Of a stretch of 64,000 nt of DNA, positions 27,550 through 37,339 are shown piece after piece. The notes beneath the pieces are model-generated. The model was not told the origin of the DNA. It ran no database searches and saw only the letters and a program-made list of their open reading frames with translations. A program made the position numbers and the translations under genes. Numbering within the stretch: position 1 is the first letter of the stretch; the number at the start of each line of letters is the position of its first letter. The stretch comes from VRUE01 sp963728045 (GTDB lineage: Bacteria > Actinomycetota > Thermoleophilia > Solirubrobacterales > 70-9): contig CAVSIE010000004.1 in assembly GCA_963728045.1 (NCBI GenBank), forward strand, positions 1-64,000, read 5' to 3'.

Positions 27550-28613
27550 CGGACGGCTCCGAACCGCGCTCGGCGCCCTCGGGCGAGGGGCCCTCGGGAA
27601 GGCCGCTGCCACTCTCAGTGCGCTTGCTCGGCGCCGGGGTGCGCAGCGCGCGCAGCGTCACCAAAGCCGCCGGCATCGATCGCGCGGTGGAGAGCGCGGC
27701 GGAGGAGGCGATGGTCGCCGCGATCGAGAGCGAGGCGGTCGAACGGGCGCTCGCCCGGGTCCTCAAAGGACCGGCGGTCGAAGAGACCGTGCAGTCGGCT
27801 CTCGACAGCGAGGCGGTCAAGCGCGCCCTGGTCGAGGCCCTCGACAGCGAGCTGGTCGATGAGGTCTGGCGGCGATTGCTGGCCAGCGACGAGGCGCAGC
27901 GGCTGGTCGAGCGGATCGCCGAGGCGCCAGAGCTGCGGGCCGCGATCAGCGCCCAGAGCGTCGGCCTGATCGAGGACGTCGGCCACACGATCGGCGACGG
28001 GGCCCGCCGCCTTGACAGTGGCTTCGAGCGTCTCGTACGGCGGATCTTCTTCCGGCGTCGCCGTGAGGAGTCCAGCGATCGCGCGGGCGCGGTCACGCGG
28101 GGGCTCGCCCTCGGCTTGGACGCTCTGATCGTCAATCTCTCCTTCTCCGGCCTGGCGGCGATCGCCGCGCTGGTCGCCTCGGTCTTCTCGGGCACGAGCG
28201 ACGGCGGTGCGTCCGGGGTTGTCCTGGCCCTTGGCGGCAGCCTCTGGCTCGCTCTCGGAGCCGTTTACCTGGTCGGCTTCTGGTCCCTGGCGGGGCAGAC
28301 GCCCGGCATGCGCTTCATCGGCATCCGGCTCGGCGTCGGTGGTCGCGGCCTCTCGCTGGGGCGCTCGCTGAAACGATTGTTTGGGCTCTGGCTCTCCGTG
28401 ATCACCTTCGGGATCGGCTTCCTCGGCATCGTCTTCGACCAGCGGCGGCGGGACTGGCAGGACCGCCTCAGCGGCGCCGATGTTCTCTACGTCGAGCGCA
28501 CGCCGACCCAGGCGCCGTGGTCAACGCTGGCCGAGAGGGAGGAGGCCACGACCCCCGCCGGAACGACGAAGGCCCCGGGGAGCCGGGGCCTTCGTCAGCA
28601 GCAGGTTGTTTGA
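27546..28613 (+). CDS. RDD-family membrane protein
   Basis: ATG 27546 overlaps the previous stop, giving 355 residues. The first 160 are acidic and helical (repeated EAVERAL/EAVKRAL segments); an RDD domain with about three helices follows (GLALGLDALIVNLSF, LVGFWSLAGQTPGMRFIGIRL, DRLSGADVLYV). RDD proteins are poorly characterised; some act in ion or small-molecule transport. The last 15 codons run through a terminator-like hairpin, which is unusual and may mean the true end is slightly different. Confidence 0.85.
   Translation: MTDGSEPRSAPSGEGPSGRPLPLSVRLLGAGVRSARSVTKAAGIDRAVESAAEEAMVAAIESEAVERALARVLKGPAVEETVQSALDSEAVKRALVEALDSELVDEVWRRLLASDEAQRLVERIAEAPELRAAISAQSVGLIEDVGHTIGDGARRLDSGFERLVRRIFFRRRREESSDRAGAVTRGLALGLDALIVNLSFSGLAAIAALVASVFSGTSDGGASGVVLALGGSLWLALGAVYLVGFWSLAGQTPGMRFIGIRLGVGGRGLSLGRSLKRLFGLWLSVITFGIGFLGIVFDQRRRDWQDRLSGADVLYVERTPTQAPWSTLAEREEATTPAGTTKAPGSRGLRQQQVV
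28565..28596. terminator. Strong hairpin at the end of the RDD gene
   Basis: A perfect 14-bp stem (28565-28578 with 28583-28596; arm begins GACGAAGGCCCCGG) and a 4-nt loop GGAG. It lies inside the annotated end of the RDD frame and before the convergent DUF7144-like gene, so it can stop both transcripts. Confidence 0.7.
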
Positions 28614-28640
28614 CCGCCCGTATGGGCGGCTGCGTCTTGG

Positions 28641-29027
28641 CTAGACGGCCCTCGGACCGGTGGGACCCTCGGCAAGCTTGTAGACGATGATGATCGAGAG
28701 CGCGAAGACCGCGAGCGACCAGAACGGGTAAGCCGGGATCGAGAGCAGCGCCCCGATCGCGTTGAGCGAGCCGACGAATATCCCGACCCAACGGCCGTAC
28801 TCGCCACCGGAGAAGAGCGAGAACGCCGCGATCAGCTCGAGCACCCCGATGATCATGATGATCCATCCCCAGGTGTTGAGGCTGCTGATGATGAACTCGA
28901 CGTTTTCAGCGAAGAACTTCGAGTCGCCGATTGCGGCAATCCCGTAGATGATGTTGAGGACACCAGCGATCAGGAGCAGGACGCCGGCAAAGACCCACCA
29001 GCCGCCGATCAAACCCTCTTCGTTCAT
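28641..29027 (-). CDS. Four-helix membrane protein, DUF7144-like
   Basis: A 128-residue protein with four hydrophobic helices: WWVFAGVLLLIAGVLNIIYG, then WGWIIMIIGVLELIAAFSLF, WVGIFVGSLNAIGALL and FWSLAVFALSIIIVYKL. The pattern GGWWVFAG...GWI.M..G matches an actinobacterial family called DUF7144 in current databases (from memory). A role is unknown. It is monocistronic. Confidence 0.82.
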   Translation of the reverse strand: MNEEGLIGGWWVFAGVLLLIAGVLNIIYGIAAIGDSKFFAENVEFIISSLNTWGWIIMIIGVLELIAAFSLFSGGEYGRWVGIFVGSLNAIGALLSIPAYPFWSLAVFALSIIIVYKLAEGPTGPRAV

Positions 29028-29193
29028 GAGTAACCCTTTCGTCCGCCTATAGGCAAGGAACTACGGCCAGCCTATTCGAGGAATGCAGCGGATTTCCTAT
29101 ATTTGAGCGAGATCTACCAGGCTGGACAAAGACCGGGTGGCGACCGTAACGCGTTGTCCATGTATGACTGGAAAAGGACGTGCGGTTGGGTGA

Positions 29194-29427
29194 CTAGTGG
29201 CCGCGAAGCTGGAAGCGGGGAGGGCGGGGCAGGGAGTCGCCGAGGACGAGGCGGGCACGGTAGTAGACGGCCTCATAGGTCTGGGTGTCGAGCTCACCAG
29301 CGCCGGCCTGCTCACGGCCAGGCTGGGTGTTGCTGCCCTCGGCCGATCTTCCGCCAGTGGGTTGGCGTAGGACGCCATTCAGCCTGCCATGCGAGACGAA
29401 CTTGGTGGTGGGGGGCGGTGCGCTCAT
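29194..29427 (-). CDS. 77-residue protein with a cys-operon-like leader
   Basis: ATG 29427 (MSAPPPTTKFVSHGRL) with a clear ribosome site (AAAGGACGAG) gives 77 polar residues, no Cys and only the initiator Met. A longer frame extends upstream, but it is antisense to phoD. The leader shares TAGTTTSTTGACTA with that of the sulfate-binding protein gene. I do not recognise a domain; the middle (ELDTQTYEAVYYRARLVLG) is helical. Lack of sulfur amino acids would suit a protein made in sulfur starvation, though in so short a sequence this is weak. Confidence 0.55.
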   Translation of the reverse strand: MSAPPPTTKFVSHGRLNGVLRQPTGGRSAEGSNTQPGREQAGAGELDTQTYEAVYYRARLVLGDSLPRPPRFQLRGH

Positions 29428-29441
29428 TTCTCGTCCTTTTG

Positions 29442-29482
29442 TAGTTTGTTGACTATCTAAATCAAGAATAGCAAATGGCCAA
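29442..29482 (-). promoter_or_regulatory. Promoter and operator-like motif of the 77-residue gene
   Basis: On the minus strand a -35 TTGGCC (29477-29482) and -10 TAGATA (29454-29459) are separated by 17 bp. Overlapping the -10, TAGTTTGTTGACTA (plus strand, 29442-29455) differs by one base from 35123-35136 in the sulfate operon leader. Confidence 0.45.
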
Positions 29483-29535
29483 CCTGGGAAGGGGAGGACC
29501 GTGAGAGGGGAGACCACCATCCGAGTGGGCAGGCA

Positions 29536-31178
29536 GTGACCGATCTGGTCCTCGGCCCGCTGCTGCGCTACGTCTCGGAAACCGAGGCCACGGTCTGGGT
29601 CGAGACGAGTGGCCCCTGCGAGGTCGAGGTGCTCGGGCATCGCGAGCAGACCTTCAGCGTCGAGGGGCACCACTACGCGCTCGTCCGAATCGAGGATCTC
29701 GAGCCGGGAGGCTTCTACGAGTACGAGGTCGCTCTCGACGGCGAGCAGCGCTGGCCGCCACCAGGCGGCGACCTGCCGCCGAGCGCAATCCGCACGCTCG
29801 AGGGTGGCAAGCCACTCGACATCTGCTTCGGCTCTTGCCGTGTGGCGCTGCCGCACGAGGAGCCGTACACGCTCACGAAAGACGAGCACGACGACGGCCA
29901 TGAGCTCGACGCTCTCTACGTGCTGGCGCGACAGATGGTCCGCGACGACCGCGACAACTGGCCGGAGCTGCTCTTCCTGCTCGGCGACCAGGTCTACGTC
30001 GACGAGGGCTCCCCTCGAGCCCGCGAGCAGATCCGCGCCCGTCGCGACCTCGATCAGCCCCCCGGCGAGGAGGTCAACGACTTCGAGGAGTACACCTGGC
30101 TCTACCAGGAGTCCTGGGAGGACCCGCTGATTCGCTGGCTCTTCTCGACCGTCTCGATCTCGATGGCCTGGGACGACCACGACATGAGCGACGACTGGAA
30201 CATCTCCCGCTCCTGGCACGAGGAGATGGACCGCAAGGAGTGGTGGCACGAGCGCGCCGTCGGCGGGATCATGAGCTACTGGATCTACCAGCACCTCGGC
30301 AACCTCTCGCCGCGCGAGCTCGACGACAACGAGGTGTACGCCCAGGTGCGGGGCAATCCCGACGCGACCGACGTCTTGCGCGAGTGGGCGAAGGAGATCG
30401 ACTCCACCGCATCGGGGACGCGGTGGAGCTTCTGCCGCGACCTCGACGGGGTACGGACGATCTTCATCGACTCGCGCGCGGCGCGGGTCCTGACCGACGA
30501 GCGCCGCTCGATGTTCGACGACGAGTCTGGGAGTGGATCGTCGACCACACCAGCGGCGACTTCGACCACCTGCTGATCTGCACGACGGTGCCCTACCTGC
30601 TCTCCCCTGCCTTCCACGACCTCGAGGCCTGGAACGAGCGACTCTGCGACGGCGCCTGGGGTGGCCTGGTCGCCCGCGGCAGCGAGAAACTGCGCCGTGC
30701 CGTCGACTTCGATCACTGGGCCGCCTTCCAGTTCTCCTTCCAGCGCCTGCGCGAGCTGCTCGAAGAGGTCGGCTCGGGCAAGCGCGGCAAGCCGCCGGCC
30801 TCGATCGTGATCCTCTCCGGCGACGTCCATCACGCCTACCTCTGCGACGTCGCCTTCAGGCGCGACGCCGAAGTCGAGAGCAGGGTGGTGCAGGCGGTCT
30901 GCTCGCCCTACCGAAACCCACTGGACGAGAATGAGCGCAGGGCGATCCGGCTCGGCTTCAGCCGGCCCTTCGGCCGGTTCGCGCGCACCCTGGCCCGCCT
31001 CGCGGGCGCGCCCGATCCCGGCATTCGCTGGCGCCTTCTCGAGGGGCCCTACTTCGACAACCAGGTCGGAACGGTGCGCCTCGACGGCCGCGAGGCGATC
31101 GTGCGCCTCGACAAGACGGTCGCCGGCGAAGAGGATGGGAAGTCGCTGGAGAAGAGCTTCGAGCGACGATTGACCTGA
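29536..31178 (+). CDS. PhoD-like alkaline phosphatase, one frameshift
   Basis: GTG 29536 begins a metallophosphatase of about 546 residues: a fibronectin-like N-terminal domain (LRYVSETEATVWVET), then the PhoD core with CFGSCRV, LLFLLGDQVYVDE, MAWDDHDMSDDW, and after a one-base shift near 30520 VILSGDVHHAYLCDV. The frame changes between MFDDE and VWEWIVDHTSGDFD. PhoD enzymes are Ca/Fe phosphodi/monoesterases, normally exported by Tat; here I see no signal peptide. The single indel is most simply a sequence error. Confidence 0.88.
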
Positions 31179-31187
31179 TGGCGAGGT

Positions 31188-31224
31188 GGGGCGGGGCGCC
31201 ACCCGGCAAGATGCGCCCCGCCCC
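31188..31224. terminator. Terminator between phoD-like gene and cysA
   Basis: A perfect 12-bp stem (GGGGCGGGGCGC at 31188-31199, GCGCCCCGCCCC at 31213-31224) with a 13-nt loop lies between the convergent genes. Its position supports ending cysA at 31234 rather than 31049. Confidence 0.75.
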
Positions 31225-31233
31225 GTCGCCCCT

Positions 31234-32271
<1,038 letters not shown>

Positions 32272-32272
<1 letters not shown>

Positions 32273-33141
32273 CAGGAACCCTCCTTCGTGTTAGAGGTGG
32301 TTACCGCCAGCTCAGCCGCGGGCAGCGAACCGCCGCCGCTCGCCTTCGCCTTGCGGCCGCCGATGCTCATCAGCAGCAGCGTGGTCAGGGCGAGCAGGGC
32401 GAGGACGATCGCGCCGGCGTAGGCGGCTTCCTCGTGGAACTGCTCGAAGGCCTTGGCGACGAACAGCGGCAGGGTTTCGGTCTCGCCTGAGATCGAACCC
32501 GAGACGATCGTCACCGCGCCGAACTCGCCCAGCACGCGGGCGGTGGTGAGGACGACGCCGTAGGCGACGCCCCAGCGGATCGCCGGCAGGGTGATCCGCC
32601 AGAAGGTCTGCCAGCCGTTGGCGCCGAGGGTCGAGGCCGCCTGCTCCTGCTCGGTGCCGATCTCCTGCAGCACCGGCACCGTCTCCCTGACCACGAAGGG
32701 CAGCGAGACGAAGATGCTGGCGAGGACCATGCCCGGCCAGGAGAAGAGGACCTCGATGCCCCATTCGGCCAGCGTCGGACCGAACCAGCCGTCGTTGCCG
32801 TAGAGCAGGTAGAGCGAGAGGCCGACGACGATCGGTGAGACCGCGAAGGGGAGGTTGATGATCCCGTCGATCACCGCGTTGCCCTTCCACTTGTGGCGGA
32901 CGAGCAGCAGCGCGCAGCCGACGCCGAAGATGGTGTTCAGCGGCACTGCGATCGCGACCATCAGCAGGGTCAGCTGGATCGCGTGCAGGGCCTCCGGTGA
33001 GGTCATCGCTTCGACCGGCGGCCCAAGGCCGTGCTCGAAGGTCTTGTAGAAGATCATCCCGACCGGGGCGAGCAGCAGCAGGCCGAGGTAGCCGAACGCC
33101 AGGCCGCGCAGGCCCCACTTGGCGGGAGCGGTGGGGGTCAT
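32272..33141 (-). CDS. cysW: Sulfate ABC transporter permease CysW
   Basis: A 289-residue permease with six predicted helices. The EAA loop is in SLPFVVRETVPVLQEIGTEQEQAASTLGANGWQ-like sequence, where LGANGWQTFWRITLPAI contacts the ATPase; INLPFAVSPIVVGLSLYLLYG and LGEFGAVTIVSG are CysW/CysT signatures. Both ends overlap neighbours by one base, so the operon is translationally coupled. Confidence 0.93.
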
Positions 33142-34049
33142 CAGCTCCCTCCTCCCAGCTGGGAGCGGCTGATCACGCGGTTGATCGCGCGAACCAGAAT
33201 GCCCCGCTTCTCACCGTGCGCTCCGGAGCGGGCGAAGAGGCTGACCGCGATCAGCATCAGGACTGAGAGCGCCAGCAGCACCACCGAGACGGCGGAGGCG
33301 CCGGCGATGTTGCCGGACTCGATCTGACTGCGGATGAAGACCGAGGAGACCTCGGTATCGAAGGGGATGTTGCCCGAGATCAGGATCAGCGAGCCGTACT
33401 CGCCCAGCGCCCGGGCGAAGGCGAGCATCACTCCGGCGACGATGCCCGGCAGCAGGTTGGGGAAGATGATGCGGCGGAAGGTGGTGAAGCCACCCGCCCC
33501 GAGCGAGGTCGCCGCCTCCTCCATCTCACGGTCCATCTCCATCAGCAGCGGCTGCACCGACCGGACGACGAAGGGCAGGGTGATGAAGCAGAGCGCCACC
33601 ACAATGGCCACCCTCGTCAAGGCGACGTCGAGGCCGATCGGGCTTTCTGCGCCGTAGAGGGTGAGCAGCGTGAGGCCGGCGACGATCGTCGGCAGCGCGA
33701 AGGGGAGGTCGATCAGGGCGTTGACGGCGGCCTTGCCGGGGAAGTCGTCGCGGACCAGGACCCAGGCGATGATCGTGCCGAAGACGGCGTTGATCGCGAC
33801 CACGATCAGCGAGCAGACGACGGTCAGCTTCAGCGCCGCCATCGCCTGGTCGCCGGTGACCGAGGTCCAGAAGGCGTCAAGCCCTCTCGAGAGCGACTCG
33901 TCGACTACCGCCGCCAGCGGCAGCAGCACCATCAGGGACAGGTAGAGGACGATCATGCCGCGGCCGAGGCCGGCGCCGACCCCGGGCAGGCGGATGCCTG
34001 CCCGGGGTGCTGCCGGTGCTGGGGGGATGCTTGCCGGGTGCGCGTCCAT
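33141..34049 (-). CDS. cysT: Sulfate ABC transporter permease CysT
   Basis: A 302-residue permease, partner of CysW. It has six helices, the coupling loop AATSLGAGGFTTFRRIIFPNL and the family motifs LIDLPFALPTIVAGLTLLTLYG and ALGEYGSLILISGNIPF. ATG 34049 shares one base with the stop of the binding-protein gene. Length and motifs are normal. Confidence 0.93.
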   Translation of the reverse strand: MDAHPASIPPAPAAPRAGIRLPGVGAGLGRGMIVLYLSLMVLLPLAAVVDESLSRGLDAFWTSVTGDQAMAALKLTVVCSLIVVAINAVFGTIIAWVLVRDDFPGKAAVNALIDLPFALPTIVAGLTLLTLYGAESPIGLDVALTRVAIVVALCFITLPFVVRSVQPLLMEMDREMEEAATSLGAGGFTTFRRIIFPNLLPGIVAGVMLAFARALGEYGSLILISGNIPFDTEVSSVFIRSQIESGNIAGASAVSVVLLALSVLMLIAVSLFARSGAHGEKRGILVRAINRVISRSQLGGGS

Positions 34050-35092
34050 CAGCCGCTCGTCGAGACTCCGAGTTCTTTCTCGATCTCGGCGACAGAGCCG
34101 GTTTCATCGTCGAAGAACTCGTCGTTGACCTTTTCCCAGCCGCCGAACTCGGCGATCGTGAACAGGTCCTCGGGGGTCGGGAACTGTTTCGGGTCGACCA
34201 GGCTCTTGTTGACCGGGCGGTAGCCGTTCTCGGCCCACAGCTCCTGGCCGGCGTCCGACCAGATGTAGTCGAGGAACTTCTGGGCCGCCTCGGGCGCGTC
34301 CTTGGTGACCGCGATCGGGGTCTCGATCAGGATCGTGCTGGGCGGGATCACGTAGTCGACGTCTTCGCCCTCCTCCTGGGCCTTGATCGCCTCGTTCTCG
34401 TAGCCGAGCAGGACGTCGCCCTCGCCCTGGGTGAAGGCGGCGAGCGCGTCGCGGGCGCTGCCCGGCTGCACCACCGTCTTCTCCAGCACGGTCTTGACCG
34501 CGTCGAGCGCCTCCTGGGGCGATTTGCCCTGGTGCAACTGCGAGCCGTAGATCGCCATGATGTTCCAGCGGGCGGCGCCGGAGCTGAACGGGTTGGGGGT
34601 GATGATCTCGACGTCTTTGGTGAGCAGGTCGTCGAGCGACTCGAGGCCCTCGGGGTTACCCTTGCGGACGGTCATGACCACGACCGAGTCCTGGGCGATT
34701 CCCTTGTATTTGTTCTTGTCCCAGTCGGGGGCGACTTGACCGGATTCGACCAGGCGGATCATGTCGCCGCCCTGGGCGAAGTGGACGACGGAGGCCGGCT
34801 GGCCCGCCTCGACCGCGCGACTCTGGTCGCCGGAGGCGCCGAAGGAGTTACTGAAGCTGACGTCTGCTCCGTCTGAGGTCCCCTGGAAGCCCGGCTCGAG
34901 GCTTTCCTCGTAGACGGCCTCCGGGGTGGAGTAGCCGACGATGTCGAGCTTCCCGCCGCTGGACGAGCCGGAGGCACTGTCGTCGCTACCGCCGCATCCT
35001 GCTGCGGCGACTGCAATTGCAAGCGCGAAGAGGGTGGCCAGGAGGCCGATGCTCACGCTGCGACGCCGGGTGTCCTTGCGAGCGTTCCCCAT
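34049..35092 (-). CDS. Sulfate-binding lipoprotein
   Basis: Extracytoplasmic receptor of the importer. ATG 35092 (MGNARKDTRRRSVSIG) is chosen because AAAGGAAC lies before it and a signal peptide with lipobox AAAGC follows; the frame upstream is leader DNA. The 347-residue protein shows the Sbp family features GYSTPEAVYEE, SFSNSFGASGDQSRAV, TPNPFSSGAARWN and WSDAGQELWAENGYRPV. It is the first gene of sbp-cysT-cysW-cysA. Confidence 0.93.
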   Translation of the reverse strand: MGNARKDTRRRSVSIGLLATLFALAIAVAAAGCGGSDDSASGSSSGGKLDIVGYSTPEAVYEESLEPGFQGTSDGADVSFSNSFGASGDQSRAVEAGQPASVVHFAQGGDMIRLVESGQVAPDWDKNKYKGIAQDSVVVMTVRKGNPEGLESLDDLLTKDVEIITPNPFSSGAARWNIMAIYGSQLHQGKSPQEALDAVKTVLEKTVVQPGSARDALAAFTQGEGDVLLGYENEAIKAQEEGEDVDYVIPPSTILIETPIAVTKDAPEAAQKFLDYIWSDAGQELWAENGYRPVNKSLVDPKQFPTPEDLFTIAEFGGWEKVNDEFFDDETGSVAEIEKELGVSTSG

Positions 35093-35113
35093 GTAGGAAG
35101 TTCCTTTCTTTTC

Positions 35114-35143
35114 TGACTGACTTAGTTTCTTGACTAACTTAGT
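35114..35143 (-). promoter_or_regulatory. Tandem operator-like repeats in the sulfate operon leader
   Basis: Two 13-bp direct repeats, TGACTGACTTAGT (35114-35126) and TGACTAACTTAGT (35131-35143), 17 bp apart and differing at one base; the second contains the palindrome ACTAACTTAGT. They lie 22-51 nt before the start codon and just downstream of a possible promoter (minus strand TTGTGC, 17 bp, TTATCA). A repressor of sulfur genes is the simplest reading. Confidence 0.55.
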
Positions 35144-35226
35144 GATAAAGAAGGCGGGCAGAGTAGCACAAAGCTGATCGGAAAAGTGGGGATTGAGCTG
35201 GCGACACGGAATAGACTGCGCCGGCA

Positions 35227-36114
35227 ATGAGCGTCGACGTCGTGAGAACGCCGGAGGAGAGCCTCGAGGGCTTGCCCGACTTTCCCTTCGAGTCGAGCTA
35301 CCACGAGGTGGACGGGCTGCGGCTCGCCTATCTCGACGAGGGAGAGGGACAGCCGGTCGTCTTCTTCCACGGCGAGCCGACTTGGTCGTTCCTCTGGCGC
35401 AAGGTGATCCCGCCGGTTCGCGACGCCGGTTACCGCTGTATCGCCCCCGACTACGCCGGCTTCGGCCGCTCCGACAAGCCCACCGATCTCGGCTGGTACA
35501 CCTACGACCGCCACGTCGAGCTGATGTCAGCCCTGCTGGAGGGGCTCGACGTTCGCGACGCGACCGCGGTCGTCCATGACTGGGGCGGGCCGATCGGGCT
35601 GCGGCTCTTCGTCGAGCAGGCCGAGCGCTTCGAGCGCCTGGTGATCACCGACACAGGCCCCTTCACCGGCCACCAGAAGATGAGCGAGGTCTGGCTCAGG
35701 TTCCGCGAGTTCGTCCGCAACAGCGAGGACCTCCCGGTCGGCTTCCTGGTCAAAGCGGGTTGCAAGAGCGACCCCGGCGAGGAGGTGATTGCCGCCTACG
35801 AGGCGCCGTACCCGACTCCAGAGTCGAAGGCCGGCGCTCGCGCCTTCCCCTCGCTGGTGCCGACCGAGCCCGACGCTCCCGGCGCCGCCGAGGGGCGGAA
35901 GGTCGCCGATGCGTTGCGCGAGGACGACCGCCCGACGCTTGTCCTCTGGGCCGACTCCGACCAGGCGTTGCCCTTCTCCGTCGGCGAACGGGTCTCGGAG
36001 CGGCTCAACTACCCGCCGCCGCGAACGATCGAGAACGCCTCGCACTTCTGGCAGGAGGACGCGGGCGAGGAGACGGGTCGGGTAATCGCCGAGTGGTTGG
36101 CGAGCCGGGGGTGA
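35227..36114 (+). CDS. Haloalkane dehalogenase
   Basis: Alpha/beta hydrolase of 295 residues that hydrolyses carbon-halogen bonds. The oxyanion motif HGEPTWSFLWR (residues 48-58) and nucleophile elbow VHDWGGPIG (Asp118 followed by halide-binding Trp119) are characteristic, with the acid in LWADSDQALPF and the base His in NASHFWQED. The layout suggests the DhlA/DhmA-like subfamily I. The gene is divergent from the sulfate operon and followed by an inverted repeat. Substrate range cannot be predicted. Confidence 0.92.
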   Translation: MSVDVVRTPEESLEGLPDFPFESSYHEVDGLRLAYLDEGEGQPVVFFHGEPTWSFLWRKVIPPVRDAGYRCIAPDYAGFGRSDKPTDLGWYTYDRHVELMSALLEGLDVRDATAVVHDWGGPIGLRLFVEQAERFERLVITDTGPFTGHQKMSEVWLRFREFVRNSEDLPVGFLVKAGCKSDPGEEVIAAYEAPYPTPESKAGARAFPSLVPTEPDAPGAAEGRKVADALREDDRPTLVLWADSDQALPFSVGERVSERLNYPPPRTIENASHFWQEDAGEETGRVIAEWLASRG

Positions 36115-36164
36115 CTCGCCGGAGCAACAGCGGGGAGGCTCCGTCGAGCCACCCCCGGCTCGCC
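36099..36164. terminator. Inverted repeat between dehalogenase and phosphoesterase genes
   Basis: GGCGAGCCGGGGGTG (36099-36113) pairs perfectly with CACCCCCGGCTCGCC (36150-36164); three more pairs follow an internal mismatch. It overlaps the stop codons of both convergent genes, so it probably ends both transcripts. Confidence 0.6.
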
Positions 36165-37288
36165 TAGCGCGCGCCGTTCACGAGCCCGGCCAGCCGCGCG
36201 GCGATCGCGCCGAGCTCCTCGGCGGAGCGCCCTTCGAGCAAGTTGACCCGTCTCAGCGGCTCCTCGTCCTCGAGCCAGGTCACCGTGCCCGGCCAGTAGG
36301 GGCCCGGGGGGCGACCGGAGTGGTGAAAGGCCGAGGCGAAGATCCAGCTGCCCGAGTTGTGCAGGCTGCCACCGCCCGGCAGATCCCAACCGGCCTCGTC
36401 CGCCCGGGGACCGGCCCTGTGCGTGTGGCCGGTGATCATGTGGGTGGCGTCCAGCTGCAGCCGGCGTGCCAGCTCGGTCGCGGCGTCGATCCCGCTGCGC
36501 GAGATCGCTCCTCCGGAGAGGTTGGCGGAGAACTCGGCGTCGAGCAGGCGGTTGAGAGTCCAGACGACGGCGGGGATGCCGGCGGCAAGCGCGGTGCGCG
36601 TGGCATGGCGGCGGAGCCGGCCATTGCCTCCATCCGGCGTCGAGATCCTCCGCCAGGCTCGTTCCGAGGGCCTGGTCGCCTTGCGCGCCAGGCCCGACTG
36701 GGCGAACCCGAAGGAGAGGCCGTAGATGGGGCGGAGGACCCGCTCGTAGTCCTCGGGGGTCGCGGCCTGGGGCGGCGAGCCGAAGCCGCGCATCATCGCC
36801 GCCGCCGCGAGGCACTCCATCCGCGGCAGGCTCATGTGGCAGTCCATGTAGTGGCCGTGGGTCGCGTAGAAGTCGTCGCGCAGCCAGGCGCCGGGATAGG
36901 CGACTGCGAGCCGAGCCTCCCCTAGCCAACCGTCGATCCGCGCCAGCGGTCCGGTGCGCGGCTCGCCGCGGTGCTCGAGCCCGAGCGGCACGCCGGCGAG
37001 TGCCAGCTCCTCTAGCAGCGGCTCGGCGAGGCGGTGGTCGTGGTTGCCGGGCACGAGCAGGACCTCTCGTCCCCGCATCGCCTCTCCGAGGTCCTCGAAG
37101 AAAGGCCGCGCCACCTCCAGCATCGGCGCCAGCGGCCGTTCGCGCAGCTCGAGCGCGTCGCCGAGCAGGACGAGCCGGTCGGCAGCCGCAATCTCGCCGA
37201 GCAGGACCTGGCGTATCTCGGCGTCGCGCAGCAGGTCCTCGCCGAAGGCGCTGCCGAGGTGGAGGTCGGAGACGATCGCCGTGCGCAC
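36164..37288 (-). CDS. Calcineurin-like metallophosphoesterase
   Basis: A 374-residue phosphoesterase with the full metal site: SDLHLGS near the N-terminus, LLGDALE, VPGNHDHRLAEP, ATHGHYMD and GHTHRAGP. The arrangement resembles UDP-2,3-diacylglucosamine hydrolase-like and YfcE-like enzymes, but this organism type is not expected to make lipid A, so another substrate is likely. No signal peptide. Monocistronic. Confidence 0.87.
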   Translation of the reverse strand: MRTAIVSDLHLGSAFGEDLLRDAEIRQVLLGEIAAADRLVLLGDALELRERPLAPMLEVARPFFEDLGEAMRGREVLLVPGNHDHRLAEPLLEELALAGVPLGLEHRGEPRTGPLARIDGWLGEARLAVAYPGAWLRDDFYATHGHYMDCHMSLPRMECLAAAAMMRGFGSPPQAATPEDYERVLRPIYGLSFGFAQSGLARKATRPSERAWRRISTPDGGNGRLRRHATRTALAAGIPAVVWTLNRLLDAEFSANLSGGAISRSGIDAATELARRLQLDATHMITGHTHRAGPRADEAGWDLPGGGSLHNSGSWIFASAFHHSGRPPGPYWPGTVTWLEDEEPLRRVNLLEGRSAEELGAIAARLAGLVNGAR

Positions 37289-37339
37289 ACGGTCAACTTA
37301 CTTCCTGGCTGGTCAGCCAGTCCCGGCTAGACTTCTCGC

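Noticed and set aside
31049..31233. C-terminal extension of CysA to 31049
   Set aside because: It reads antisense through the PhoD-like gene and crosses a strong terminator; a one-base shift gives a natural end at 31234.
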